A DNA stretch of 64,000 nucleotides from Doryteuthis pealeii (taxonomy: Eukaryota > Mollusca > Cephalopoda > Myopsida > Loliginidae). Position numbers and translations under genes: made by a program. The first letter of the stretch is position 1, and every line of letters starts with the position of its first letter. Below are positions 41,411 to 51,003 of the stretch, in pieces. The notes below the pieces were generated by a model. The model was not told the DNA's origin. It saw nothing but the letters and a program-made list of their open reading frames with translations, and ran no database searches. The DNA is taken from assembly GCA_023376005.1 (NCBI GenBank), contig CM042138.1, forward strand, positions 93,479,546-93,543,545, in the 5' to 3' direction.

Positions 41411-41865
41411 TCTTGTTTATATTCTTGTAATTTTCTAGACAACAATTCCAATTTTAAGCATACAATTATTATATAATGAACTGTTCATTTATACAAAGCT
41501 TTAAATATTTATATCATTAGCATTATTCAATATACGCTGGTATATATAGTCTGATTGCTTATTAAAAGTTTCGAAAAGTAAATTAATATATATGATGTAC
41601 AATGTAAATTTAATATATATGATGTACAATGCAAAGATGAAATGTTTCAACATGTATTTATTAGATTGTGTAATAAAACGAAGACAAATCAAACAAGACA
41701 GAATTAAATATTTATATTTTGTTTTGTTTCAGTTTCATCACAGACTCAATTTCAAGCAATTTATCTTGAATCTTTTCAAACTCGTCTGACATGTGTGAGG
41801 ATAAAACTCACCACAGTAGGTCTTGTTGTTTTTTAATAAAATCCTTCTTTTAAAAAATAAAAGAT
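41411..41865. repeat. Duplicated segment, copy 1 (intron 1)
   Basis: Almost identical to 49245-49650 in direct orientation: AATTCCAATTTTAAGCATAC, AGTCTGATTGCTTATTAAAA, TTTCAACATGTATTTATTAG and GTCTGACATGTGTGAG. Both copies follow a LINE-R fragment and the same microsatellites. No coding signal beyond short frames. Confidence 0.85.
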
Positions 41866-42057
41866 TCCTGCGGCAGGTTTTTAAAACTCCATAATAATAA
41901 TAATAATCAGGTAAAATACTGTATTGTTAAAATCAGCGAGAGTACTCAGATGAGTCCTAGAAATCTGAGGGGACTTTTTGATACTCAGGCTTCAGTGAAA
42001 AACCATCAGCCGACGCTGGCGTGAAAAATCCACAAGAAGTGAAATAATAATAATAAT

Positions 42058-42335
42058 TAGTATTATCTGCGTTATTCGGACTATTGTCTTCATCTTCATT
42101 GTTATCTGTACAACGTTTCGGCCGATATGCCCTCCGGCCTTCTTCGGGTATTTCTTGTCGGACTCGGGAACCTTCAAAGTTTCGTGATGGCTGCCGATTA
42201 CGACAAGAAGGTTCCCGATTACGACAAGAAATACCTGAAGAAGGCCGGAGGGCATATCGGCCGAAACGTTGAACAGACAACAATGAAGATGAGGACAATA
42301 GTCCGAATAACGCAGATAATACTAATCAACAAGCC
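42058..42335. repeat. Family F fold-back element
   Basis: The left arm 42058-42173 is the reverse complement of the right arm 42213-42330 with a short spacer (AAAGTTTCGTGATGGCTGCC). The right arm has CTGAAGA (42235-42241), stem GGCCG/CGGCC, GAAAC (42263-42267). The left arm has the same core in minus orientation with CCGAAGA instead. Both outer flanks read TAATACTAATC or its complement. Confidence 0.85.
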
Positions 42336-42355
42336 TCATCTCAAACATTCAGAGA

Positions 42356-42356
<1 letters not shown>

Positions 42357-42401
<45 letters not shown>

Positions 42402-42402
42402 G
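42357..42402. repeat. (TAA)n microsatellite
   Basis: Uninterrupted TAA run between family F and LINE-R. Confidence 0.95.
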
Positions 42403-42479
42403 TAATTCTCTGTGACTTCGAGGTACAGAAGGATCACCCAATCCCGGCCAGGTGACTGGGCCTAGTAATAATCGAAAAG

Positions 42480-42716
42480 AAAGAAGAGAACCTATCATCT
42501 CGTGGATTTTGACGTCCCGGCCGACCACCGGGTGAAAATAAAAGAATGCGAAAAGCTAGATAAATACTTAGACCTTGCTAGAGAAATGAGGAAACTTTGG
42601 AACGTGAAGGTAGTGAATTTCGTGAAAACTCTGGCAGACAACAGAGTGGAATTGAAAGAAAACGAAAAGATTGTAGTTGGTGCTACCGACTTAGACCGTC
42701 CAAATCGTTCAAGATA
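42480..42716 (+). pseudogene. LINE-R fragment (plus orientation)
   Basis: Reads VDFDVPADHRVKIKECEKLD, then KYLDLAREMRKLWNVKVV and, after a frame jump, LADNRVELKENEKIVVG. This is the region just after the endonuclease Asp of LINE-R, partly duplicated. 71 codons open, non-functional. Confidence 0.7.
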
Positions 42717-43115
42717 AAATGCAGAGATGCAAACCCTGATTATCTGGTGTCTCTTATTCGCCGAATTATTATTTCCTATGAGTGTCGTCACCTCAGCTAA
42801 ATAATGGACCATTCCGTTTTTTTATAAAGAAAGAAAGAGAAGAAAAAGAACATGCTACACAAAAAATATTATAAGAAAGAAAGAAGGTAAAGGAAAGATA
42901 GGGAGAAGGGGTGCGCGTGGAAGCGATAATGCTAATTTGTTTAAATCGAACATAATAAAAACATGAAAAGAAGGAAAGAAAGAAAATTAAAAGAGTGAGA
43001 AAGAGAGTTTACTCAAGGTTACTATACTTTTTACATATTGAACTATGTGGAGAAATGTAGAACAAACGCGGAATGTTACCATGGATAGAAATGTATTATT
43101 CGTAGATATATATAT

Positions 43116-43158
<43 letters not shown>

Positions 43159-43545
43159 TAGATAGATAGATAGATAGATAGGACCATTTAGTAATTAGTC
43201 AAAGAGAAAAAAAGATTTATGTAGTTAAAAAAAGATGGTGGATGTTTTGGATTCGTTGTGTTTATAAAAATATGTAGAAAAGGTTCGTAACCGTTCGTTG
43301 ATTTGCGATCATAATCTGGCCCTGAAGAAGGTTTCTTTATAAACTGAAATGTTCGAACATCGACACTACAACTAATAAATTTCCATCCATTGTAACATCC
43401 CGTGTTTGTTCTACATTTCTCACATACTGTTGGATTAATTTCCTCCAATATTGAATTATTTCTCAATAGCTCTTAAATAAGCACATCAAACGTTGTAATG
43501 ATTAGATTATCATAATGTAGTATATCCACAGGTACTACTTGTAAA
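42690..43545 (+). repeat. Repeat T copy, interrupted by an inverted-repeat element
   Basis: CAAATCGTTCAAGATAAAAT, TTATCTGGTGTCTCTTATTC, GAGTGTCGTCACCTCAGC, TTTTTACATATTGAACTATG to 43048, then resumes at 43449 (TTATTTCTCAATAGCTCTTA, GTAGTATATCCACAGG). Confidence 0.75.
43050..43448. mobile_element. Inverted-repeat element with hammerhead-like core
   Basis: The left end GAGAAATGTAGAACAAACGC and right end GTGTTTGTTCTACATTTCTC are inverted; arms are about 50 bp. Inside are (TA)n-(GATA)n (43108-43182) and CTGAAGA (43322-43328), stem GGTTT/AAACT, GAAAT (43345-43349). The last core base is altered (GAAAT). It is followed by CATACTGTTGGATT, which also follows the fold-back at 57583-57690. Confidence 0.6.
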
Positions 43546-43668
43546 TAAATAGTAAATGAAATGAACAAGAGCAGTGACTTTATAAAATACGCAATTACTA
43601 AAACTTTTTTTCTGTCACGACTCTTTTACTTAGTATGAAAAAAGATAAAGAAATATCTGTCTACTCAC

Positions 43669-43706
43669 CAAGATGTCTAATCAAATGGCCTGACCTGTTG
43701 ATGACT
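43669..43706 (-). other. Exon 1 (5' UTR) of the suckerin-like gene, predicted
   Basis: Runs from a start about 30 nt below the TATA box (about 43706) to donor CATCTTG|GTGAGT (43669/43668). It carries no ATG before the donor. It is predicted because exon 2 begins with a good acceptor upstream of the start codon and because this is the nearest upstream TATA-plus-donor arrangement found. Confidence 0.55.
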
Positions 43707-43731
43707 ATGGGCTCTATCCAATCTTCCTCGG

Positions 43732-43738
43732 CTTTATA
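43732..43738 (-). promoter_or_regulatory. TATA box of the suckerin-like gene, predicted
   Basis: TATAAAG within GGGTATAAAGCCGAGG on the minus strand, followed at suitable spacing by CATAGTCATCAAC and a splice donor. A strong TATA promoter suits a highly expressed tissue-specific secreted protein. Inference from spacing only. Confidence 0.5.
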
Positions 43739-44149
43739 CCCAAACAATCACCTACGCATCCATGGATGTTGGAACAGGTGACCGCAGTTTCCCAGGTTTT
43801 ATACCATCATACAGTAGATAAATGATTTACATTTCAATGTCGAGGGTAAATTCAACAGAGCTGATCTAACACTTTGGGATAAAAGATCATTTTTCTGCCT
43901 ACTCCTCCTACTCCATCTACTCTTTCTACTCCCCCTGGATTAACATATTTTACCCAATTTGTCATTGTGACACATTCTAACAATGGCATATTCCTTAAAG
44001 TTATCGTAGGAGTTTGGAAAACCACAATAATTCCAAAACAAAACAAGTTTGCAACAACTTTTAGCCAAGACCTATACATTTAAGGCTGCATTGTTTTTTG
44101 GGTTGTTTTGTTTGTTTTTCAGTAATTTTCAAAAAAGTAATTGTTTTAT
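43739..44149. other. Region upstream of the predicted promoter
   Basis: No repeat family recognised in these 400 bp, unusual for this window, so proximal regulatory sequence may lie here. A 75-codon minus frame has no motif. Confidence 0.35.
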
Positions 44150-44665
44150 TTCAAGTTTACTTGCTTTTCATCGCATATTTTCAGACCGTTAGTCGCCTGA
44201 CTTGGGCTAGACACGCAGTTGAAAAGGCCCACTCTGATCTATCAGCTGGTCACATCAAGCCCTAGTATCTATGTGATTGTCCCGATCGTATTGCTCTCAT
44301 GGCATATTCCCAGCAATTTTTATCGTATATCTGCTAGAAATGCGATGGCTGTCTTTGTTATGAAGTTAAACTGCATCTAGTGGTGATGTTCCAATTTTGG
44401 AACTCTTGGGAATGCGGAGTACCCCTTTAATACCATTACTCCCAGGTCAATTCTTACCGGGAGTGGTAGTTGCTGTTAGAGTCCCATCTATGGATTCAAT
44501 AGATAAAAAGGGAATTTTAAGAAATGTGTTAAAAAGTGTTTAAAAAGTGTAAAAAAATAATACTCAACAAGAATCGATAAAACAAAAACGTCTTTGGTAT
44601 AAAATAACCCAAGTGTTGATATGCCATTAAATCCAACCAACCTACCAACCAACCAAGTCGGTAAT
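44150..44665 (+). repeat. Repeat A copy
   Basis: GACTTGGGCTAGACACGC, TATCAGCTGGTCACATCAAG, GTTCCAATTTTGGAAC, GGAGTGGTAGTTGCTG, GTTGATATGCCATTAAATCC and CCAACCAACCAA. Confidence 0.75.
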
Positions 44666-45262
44666 CATTCATATCGAAAATGAGGAATAAAATCCTGCTG
44701 AGAGTCAAACGAGCATCCAATTCTTTGTCTCAAAAAGTCTAATTGATAGAACCAACTACATTGCAAACTGAGAAACAATATAAGAAAAATCCTAACCGAA
44801 AATACCAAAAATCCTCTATAAAAATTGCAATAAGAAACGCCTACAAATTCTTGAGCCAATCAGTATTTAAAAAAAAAAACAACAAGCCCAATATTAATGA
44901 AATAGAATTTAATATAGGTAGCAATATAATAAACATCTTCAATAACTAACACAGTAATCTTAGCAACCCCTTAAAAATAATAGATTCTTCTTAATTTGAA
45001 AATGCAATATATAAAAGAATAAGAAAAAAAATAGCTAACACACTACAATCCCCTGATGATGACCGACGAAACGGTTGAAAGTGCTAGGTAAAGAATATGG
45101 GACAATTACCAACTGGATCCCGAACAACGAAAAATAACTGTACGACTAGAAAAACTCCACATAAAGATCATGAAAAAGAAATACTCCGTGGTTTTCAACA
45201 ATAGAAATGTTATTCCTTACTCCTTTTTAATCCTACCGTTCTTAATCCGACCAACATAAAGA

Positions 45263-45265
<3 letters not shown>
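44666..45265 (+). repeat. Probable PLE/retrozyme 3' relic with hammerhead-like core
   Basis: AT-rich decayed sequence ending in CTGATGA (45053-45059), TGACCGAC, GAAAC (45068-45072). The core is canonical but stem II is truncated compared with the PLE-linked motif at 57020 (TGACC, TAT, GGTC). No protein motif was secure. Confidence 0.4.

Positions 45266-45313
<48 letters not shown>
45266..45313. repeat. (TA)n microsatellite
   Basis: Uninterrupted TA run. Confidence 0.95.
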
Positions 45314-45315
<2 letters not shown>

Positions 45316-46234
45316 CTATCTTCTATCTTCTATTATTATACTAAAGCTGAGATAAGCACCTTTCATTTTCCTAAGGTTTTTTTTCTGTTCAGGTTATTGA
45401 CACAAAATTTATACTAAAATATTCCTTGGTTTCAGGACTACTTAATGTTTGAAAAAACATTCCACTATAATTGGTTTTAATTAGTCGTAATTAGCAATTA
45501 ATTCAACAACTGACCCGTCCCTCACTGTCATTCTGCATATTACTCTCACCCTCTCTATATTTGAGTAAGAGTGAGAGTGAAAACAGAGTTATTGTGTTAG
45601 AGACATTTAACTATCTTAAAACTAATTTTAAGATAGGGGTGAGCGGGCTGGGGCGTAACCCATGTAGAGCAGTAGTGGGCTCGCTCTTCCAAGCCAGCCC
45701 CAACTCCAGTAGACATATAAAGGATATTTTTACTGCGACGTCGGGGAAGAGGGAGGTAGATTCTAATGCGTGGCTTATGGGTAGTGAAATCTGTCTTGTT
45801 TGGGTAAACTTTTTTTTTTGGTAAAAGTATTTGTAGCTCGTTACTACTGTGTATTGGAATCTGTGTTGGGCTAAAATTTATTTTACAAAACAGTTTTTAA
45901 CTCATAACTACACTGTAGTCAAATTTTGTGTTTAACTCTGTTGTGCGAGCAATGTTTTTTTTTCTTTTTTATTCTTTTCCCTAAAAAACGCTATGTTGTG
46001 TTTGCTAAAAATCCAACGCATTCTACTTAATGCCCTAGCTGTTTTAAGGCGTTTGTCCCGAGTAATTAATGTGATATGAAAGCGATATTTTAACCCCCCC
46101 CCCCATGTCTTTTATCGGCTTCAAACCACTAAAAGATATTAGTCGATAAAAATGCTTTCAAACCGCTAAAAAAGATTTAATTTGAGGGTGGTAACATTTA
46201 CTTGCCGAGAAAACTTGGTGGGAGTTCGCTTAAA
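45314..46234. other. Unassigned, with one GC-richer open frame
   Basis: 45561-45824 (+) is open for 87 codons and less AT-rich at 45630-45780 (GVSGLGRNPCRAVVGSLFQA, then SSRHIKDIFTATSGK). I do not recognise it; no clear start context or splice sites. A transposon fragment is likeliest. A C homopolymer is at 46095. Confidence 0.35.
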
Positions 46235-46440
46235 TAATCAGTCGGTATCAGCCAGACAGCGAGGGAGTCTATCCTCTTTTCACTAGCGCTAGACCAAGTT
46301 TTCTTTGCATCTGAGATGGAGTGCCACATCTACCTTCTCACTTTACCATACAGATCCCTGAGCTACTCATATTCTGAGTTGTCGAGGGCAAGTATCGAAT
46401 CAGGAACCGTGAGGCTTCTAGCTGAATACTCTACCGGAGT
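46235..46440 (-). repeat. SINE-K
   Basis: CAGTCGGTATCAGCCAGAC, GAGGGAGTCTATCC, GAGTTGTCGAGGGCAAGTAT and head GCTGAATACTCTACCGGAG. Confidence 0.8.
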
Positions 46441-46775
46441 CTGTTGTAAATAAATGAGAACAATCGTTTTTGTAAAAAAAAAATTGAATATATAAAAATT
46501 CGGAAACATGTCTGGTTTAACATGATTAGTAAACTTGCTTTTTTTTAATAATATAAATCAGAGAATTATTTCAAATCAATTTATTTGCGAAATTCTAGCC
46601 GAATACTCTACCGTAGTCTGATGTAAATAAACGAGAACAATCGTTAGTAAAAAAAAAAAAAGGAATATATATAAATTTGGAAAACATGTCTTATTTAACA
46701 GGATTATTAAACTTACTTTTTTTAAAAATAGATTAGATAAATATTTAATTTAAAATATTTCATGTTGAGTAAAGG
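46420..46775. repeat. Direct duplication, about 178 bp
   Basis: CTAGCTGAATACTCTACCGG to about 46597 is repeated from 46598 (CTAGCCGAATACTCTACCG). Both contain GAGAACAATCGTT and AACATGTCT. The unit includes the SINE-K head edge, so the duplication followed SINE insertion. Confidence 0.85.
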
Positions 46776-46799
46776 TAGTTACTGAATTTTATTTAAAAA

Positions 46800-47270
46800 T
46801 TATGGAATTTTATTAAAATGAGCAAACATTGACTCCACCCACCCTTTAAGTGAAAAGAGTTTTCTTCCAAGCCATAGTTGTATTATTGCTACTATACGAC
46901 TACACCACTTGGACACTAACATAGCGCCTAGAGAATAAGCTTGCTGCTCAAGAATGCAGTATGTAATTTTAAACAAGTTGTGGAAGCAACACCCCACGAG
47001 AAAGTAATTATATGTCCACTTGCCACTTATCACACAAACCATCCGTGTAAGACAAGATATGCTGGACACTCCAGGAGGATTTAGGACAAACTCTTAAGAG
47101 ATATTTTTTCTATGAAAACCAGCTCACAGGCACGCCAGTGTGGACATGTGAGCAAATACATACATTGACCAACTCTGAGCAGACACTGAATGCTGTACAG
47201 AGGACCTCCTGAGAGCAATGAATGATAGGGTAAGGTTGGCGAGAGATTGTAATAGATATCCATGATTAAA
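46800..47270 (+). pseudogene. LINE-Q fragment, decayed
   Basis: Resembles FQAIVVLLLLYDYTTWTLT near 46865, then YVHLPLITQTIRVRQDMLDT near 47010 and GRPTSEQTLNAVQRTS-like remains. It ends GTAATAGATATCCATG. Many breaks. Confidence 0.6.
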
Positions 47271-47755
47271 ATCTTAATTACCTGTAATTAGAAATTAACT
47301 AAGTGAAACTTACCTTGTTTTTTCCTTTGGTCAAATGAAAATGTTTACTCCAGTTAAATAACTTATTGGAGAGTTTGGGAAAACTTTAAATTAATGAAAT
47401 TATTTCATCATGTGATTTGTCCAACAATCTAACCCGGGCTCAATGGGTGACCCAACGGGTCACGTTTTTTTCTAGTATACATATATATTAGTTTATTCTA
47501 GTATTGGAGAATTGAAAATATAGCCTAACTTTGCAAATGCAGGTCAATTAAAAATTTGATAAGATAATAGGCTTCAGTAGGTGAAGCCAGTCAGCCACAA
47601 TGACACAAAATGAGGTTTACTTTTCAACATAACTCTCTACTTTGTGGTTCACACACTTCTATCGGTGTTGCAGTGCTTGTATTGTAAAAGAAAGTCATTA
47701 ACAACAGTTATGATATAATCATATGAACTTTTCAGCCCACCCTTGTATAACTAAT
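47271..47755. other. Unassigned; possible mariner-type end at 47725-47752
   Basis: AACTTTTCAGCCCACCCTTG then TATAAC resembles the outer end of some mariner-like elements. Nothing else recognised. Confidence 0.35.
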
Positions 47756-48092
47756 TTGAATTTAGCTAGGAGAAACATATATGTTTATTTGTATTATTTG
47801 AACTATTGTTCTCATCTTTATTGTTTACAACGTTTCAGTCGATGTGCCTTCCGGTGTTTATTGTCAAATTCGGGAACCTTTCGTTTTTAACTCAGGAACC
47901 TTCTTGTCGTAATCAGCTCTGCTTACGACAAGAAGGTTCCTGAGTTAAAAACGAAAGGTTCCCGAATTTGACAAGAAATACCTGAGAAGGCCGGAAGGCA
48001 TATCGACTGAAACGTTGTAAACAATAAAGATGAGAACAATATTTCAAATAATACAAATAAACATATATTTTGAATTTAGCTAGGAGAAACTC
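47756..48092. mobile_element. Family F fold-back flanked by about 20-bp direct repeats
   Basis: TTGAATTTAGCTAGGAGAAA lies immediately before (47757) and after (48071) the element, as a target-site duplication would. The inner arms (47779-47917 and 47931-48069) are long reverse complements meeting at CAGCTCTG. Each arm has the F order: AACAATAAAGATGAGAACAA, GTTTCAGTCGATGTGCC, GGAAGGCATATCGACTGAAA. The core is CTGAGAAG, so one base is lost from CTGAAGA. Confidence 0.85.
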
Positions 48093-48239
48093 CTAGCTAA
48101 ATTCAAATTTATTTAATCCTTGATAAAGAATAACCTTTATGGTTAACAGAAAGAAAAATCTGACCATTTAAACTTAGATTTGATGAGGGGGGTTTTTGAT
48201 TTTTTTTTCTTTCTTTTATTACTGGGCGTCAGACTCTTA
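48093..48239. other. Unassigned
   Basis: Begins with a short inverted echo of the flank (CTCCTAGCTAAATTCAAATT). Confidence 0.4.
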
Positions 48240-48478
48240 AGTTAAATTTGGCGAAGTTGCCTATTGACGGTATAAGCCGGAAAGCGGGCCACTCTATCCC
48301 CATTTTGCTAGCGCTATACCAGGGAGATTTGTTTTGTATCAGCTCCCCACTCCACTGCCTAAATAGGATTACCTAATCTATACTACTCGTGCACTGAGTT
48401 GGCGGGGACTGGTATCGAACCGGGAACCTTGTGATTCATAGGCAGGTACTCTACCAATGAGCTAAACCTACTCTCTTA
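48240..48478 (-). repeat. SINE-K, divergent copy
   Basis: GACGGTATAAGCCGGAAAG, CTAGCGCTATACCAGGGAG, GAGTTGGCGGGGACTGGTAT and head AGGTACTCTACCAATGAGCT. The head is closer to a real tRNA than in other copies. Confidence 0.8.
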
Positions 48479-48815
48479 GGTAGCGATAAAAAGAGATATA
48501 AAAAACTAATTAAGACAATAGAAAAACTAAATAAATATACCGATTGCCAATGTGTGTGGTGGGGGTTGTTTGTTGTTGTTTGTTTGTTTGTTTGTTTTTC
48601 AAAAAAGTTAAAAACGTTAAAATTTTTAAGAAAAACAATTAAATATTCCCCTTTAAACTCATTTTCGGGCGAAATGAATAAGAATTTGTTGGATAAGCAA
48701 TACCAGATAATCTGGAATTAAATTTTTGCATTTCATTTTGGTGGATTTGGATGGTCTGATTTTTACCCAGAGAGTGTTGCAAGATGATAACGGTGGCACA
48801 AAATAGGAACACGAG
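48479..48815. other. Unassigned
   Basis: TTTG-rich short repeats at 48566-48597; otherwise nothing recognised. Confidence 0.35.
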
Positions 48816-48832
48816 TATTATTATTATTATTA

Positions 48833-48876
<44 letters not shown>

Positions 48877-49149
48877 TGAGGTGTTCACACCTGTTGTAAT
48901 CGGTGGTTCAGTGTGTGACAGCAAGTCTCCTCAGGTCTCCAGGATTCTTCTGAGTATTCTAGCCGATCTCAACAGTGCTGTAATTTCGATGGTTTCGATT
49001 CTTTCTCTGATTTCTAGTTCACCCAAATTCTTTTCCAGAGCTTTGGGGACTGTTCCAAGTGCACCAATTACAATTAGTACAACCTTCACCTTCATGTTTC
49101 ACAGTTTCTCCAGTTCTCTAGCAAATTCCAAGTATTTCTTCTTCTTCTT

Positions 49150-49180
<31 letters not shown>

Positions 49181-49244
49181 TTATTATTATTATTATTATT
49201 AGCAGCAGCAGCAGTAGTGGTAGTAGTAGTAGTAGTAGTAATGT
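48816..49244 (-). pseudogene. LINE-R fragment between microsatellites
   Basis: (ATT)n-(AGT)n at 48817-48876, LINE-R minus strand 48880-49135 (its complement contains GTGTGACAGCAAGTCTCC and CCAATTACAATTAGTACAAC), then (CTT)n-(ATT)n-(AGC)n-(AGT)n to 49240. Confidence 0.75.
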
Positions 49245-49650
49245 TTGTTGTTCTTAGAATCAATCATTTTCTAGACACCAATTCCAATTTTAAGCATACA
49301 ATTATTATATAATGAACTGTTCATATCATTAGCATTATTCAATATCCACTGGAGTATATAGTCTGATTGCTTATTAAAAGTTTCGAAAAGTAAATTTAAT
49401 ATATATGATGTACAATGCAAAGATGAAATGTTTCAACATGTATTTATTAGATTGTGTAAAAAAAGGAAGACAAATCAAACACGACAGAATTAAATATTTA
49501 TATTTTGTTTTTGTTTCAGTTTCATCACAGACTCAATTTCAAGCAATTTATCTTGAATCTTTTCAAACTCGTCTGACATGTGTGAGAATAAAACTCACCA
49601 CAGTAGGTCTTTTTGTTTCTTTAATAAAATCCTTCTTTTAAAAAATCAAA
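49245..49650. repeat. Duplicated segment, copy 2
   Basis: Direct-orientation counterpart of 41411-41865. This copy lacks a small stretch (ATACAAAGCTTTAAATATTT region) and one of two ATATATGATGTACAATG repeats present in copy 1. Confidence 0.85.
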
Positions 49651-49796
49651 TATTTCTCAATATATTTCTGTTACACCTAGTCAGTAAAGTTCTTCACCAA
49701 AATGCACTGAGTTGGTGGGGACTGGTATCGAACCAGGAACCTCGCGATTCCTAGGCAAATGCTCTACCGACTTTCATTCAATTTCATTGGGAATAT
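49651..49796 (-). repeat. SINE-K head fragment
   Basis: GAGTTGGTGGGGACTGGTAT, CGAACCAGGAACCTCGCG, AATGCTCTACCGAC: only the tRNA-like half is present (about 49703-49772). Confidence 0.7.
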
Positions 49797-50305
49797 CTAT
49801 ATATTAATACACTTGTTCCTAAATCTTCCGACCGTTATCATCTTGCACACCCTCTGGTTAAGAGTGAGATCCTCCAAATCGTCCAAGATGAAGATCAAAC
49901 ATGTAAATCCTGATTATATGATATTGCTTATCCGCCGAATTTTTTTTTTTTATGAGTGTCATCACCATAGCTAAATAATGGGCCGTTACGTTTTATTTTA
50001 AAGAAAGACAGGAATGAAAAAGAACATGCTAAACTGAAAAAAATTAAAAGAAAAAAGAAAGAGAGTAGGTAAAAGATAGAGAGAAGAGGTGAGCGCGCGG
50101 AAGCAATAACGCTCATTTGTTTAAATCGAACATAACAAAAAGATGAAAAGAGGGAAAGAAACAAAAATAAAAGAGTAGGAGAGTTAAACCAAGATTATTA
50201 TACTTTTTACACATTGAACTATTTTACAATAGCTGTTAAGTAAGCATATCAAACGTTGTAATAATTAAAATTATCATACTGTGGTATATCCACTGGTTCT
50301 GTTTG
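49797..50305 (+). repeat. Repeat T copy (uninterrupted at the MITE site)
   Basis: TATTAATACACTTGTTCC, CCCTCTGGTTAAGAGTGAG, CAAATCGTCCAAGATGAAG, GAGTGTCATCACCATAGC, CTTTTTACACATTGAACTA, GTGGTATATCCACTGG. It shows the empty site for the MITE at 5994-6113. Confidence 0.8.
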
Positions 50306-50424
50306 TATATGTCATTCCCCATTTTTTTAAATGCACGTTATATTCAACTTTTTGTATTCCCATTTTTGTCAAGATAGGGTTTTTTTATTCACCTTTTCGC
50401 ATATATACTTTAATGGCATGGGGG

Positions 50425-50665
50425 GGTATAGTTCAGTCGATAGAGCATCCGCCTGGGAATCACAAGGTTCTAGGTACGATACGGGTCCCGCCAACTCAGC
50501 AGATGAGTAGCACAGTTTGGGTAATCTGGAACTGTGCGGCAAAATGTGGCGCTGGCGGTAGGTGTGGCGCTCCACTTCAGCAAATATAATCCCCCTGATA
50601 TAGCGCTAGCAAAAAGGGTATAGACTCCCTCGCTGTCCGTCTGATACCGACAATAGGCCACTCCC
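50425..50665 (+). repeat. SINE-K (plus)
   Basis: Head TATAGTTCAGTCGATAGAGC, B-box-like GGTACGATACGGG, body GGTAGGTGTGGCGCTCCAC, CTGATATAGCGCTAGC, AGACTCCCTCGCTGTCC. Confidence 0.85.
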
Positions 50666-51003
50666 AACTTTACTAATCCAACGGCATATCAATTCCTTAT
50701 GGAGTATTAAATGCCGAAATTTGATTCATTTGTAAAATGATTTATTTTAATCATTATGCACCTAGTGATTAACGTGTCGGACTGCGAAAAAGCGAGTTCG
50801 AGCCTCCCTCACGTTCCTTTCGGAATGATAACCATGTGAAAATTTTAAAACACCACCAGCCTCACAGCTCTGGGTTAAATAGCATCACTATTGTTCAATA
50901 AGTTCTTCAACAAGTATGGCAAGTATATCTGAGTTGACCGGGATTGGTATTGAACGAAAAACCTTGCGATTTCTAGACGTGTTCTCTACCAACTGAGCTA
51001 AAC
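50666..51003 (+). repeat. SINE-type fragments (three)
   Basis: 50688-50745 is the shared SINE tail in reverse (ACGGCATATCAATTCC). 50757-50900 (+) has a tRNA-like head (CCTAGTGATTAACGTGTCGG; GCGAGTTCGAGCCTC). 50930-51003 is a minus SINE-K head (GAACGAAAAACCTTGCG, TCTCTACCAACTGAGCTAAA). Confidence 0.65.

Noticed and set aside
48240..48478. A genuine tRNA gene
   Set aside because: The tRNA-like head is followed by the SINE-K body and lacks a clean cloverleaf and anticodon arm; all tRNA-like hits here belong to SINEs.
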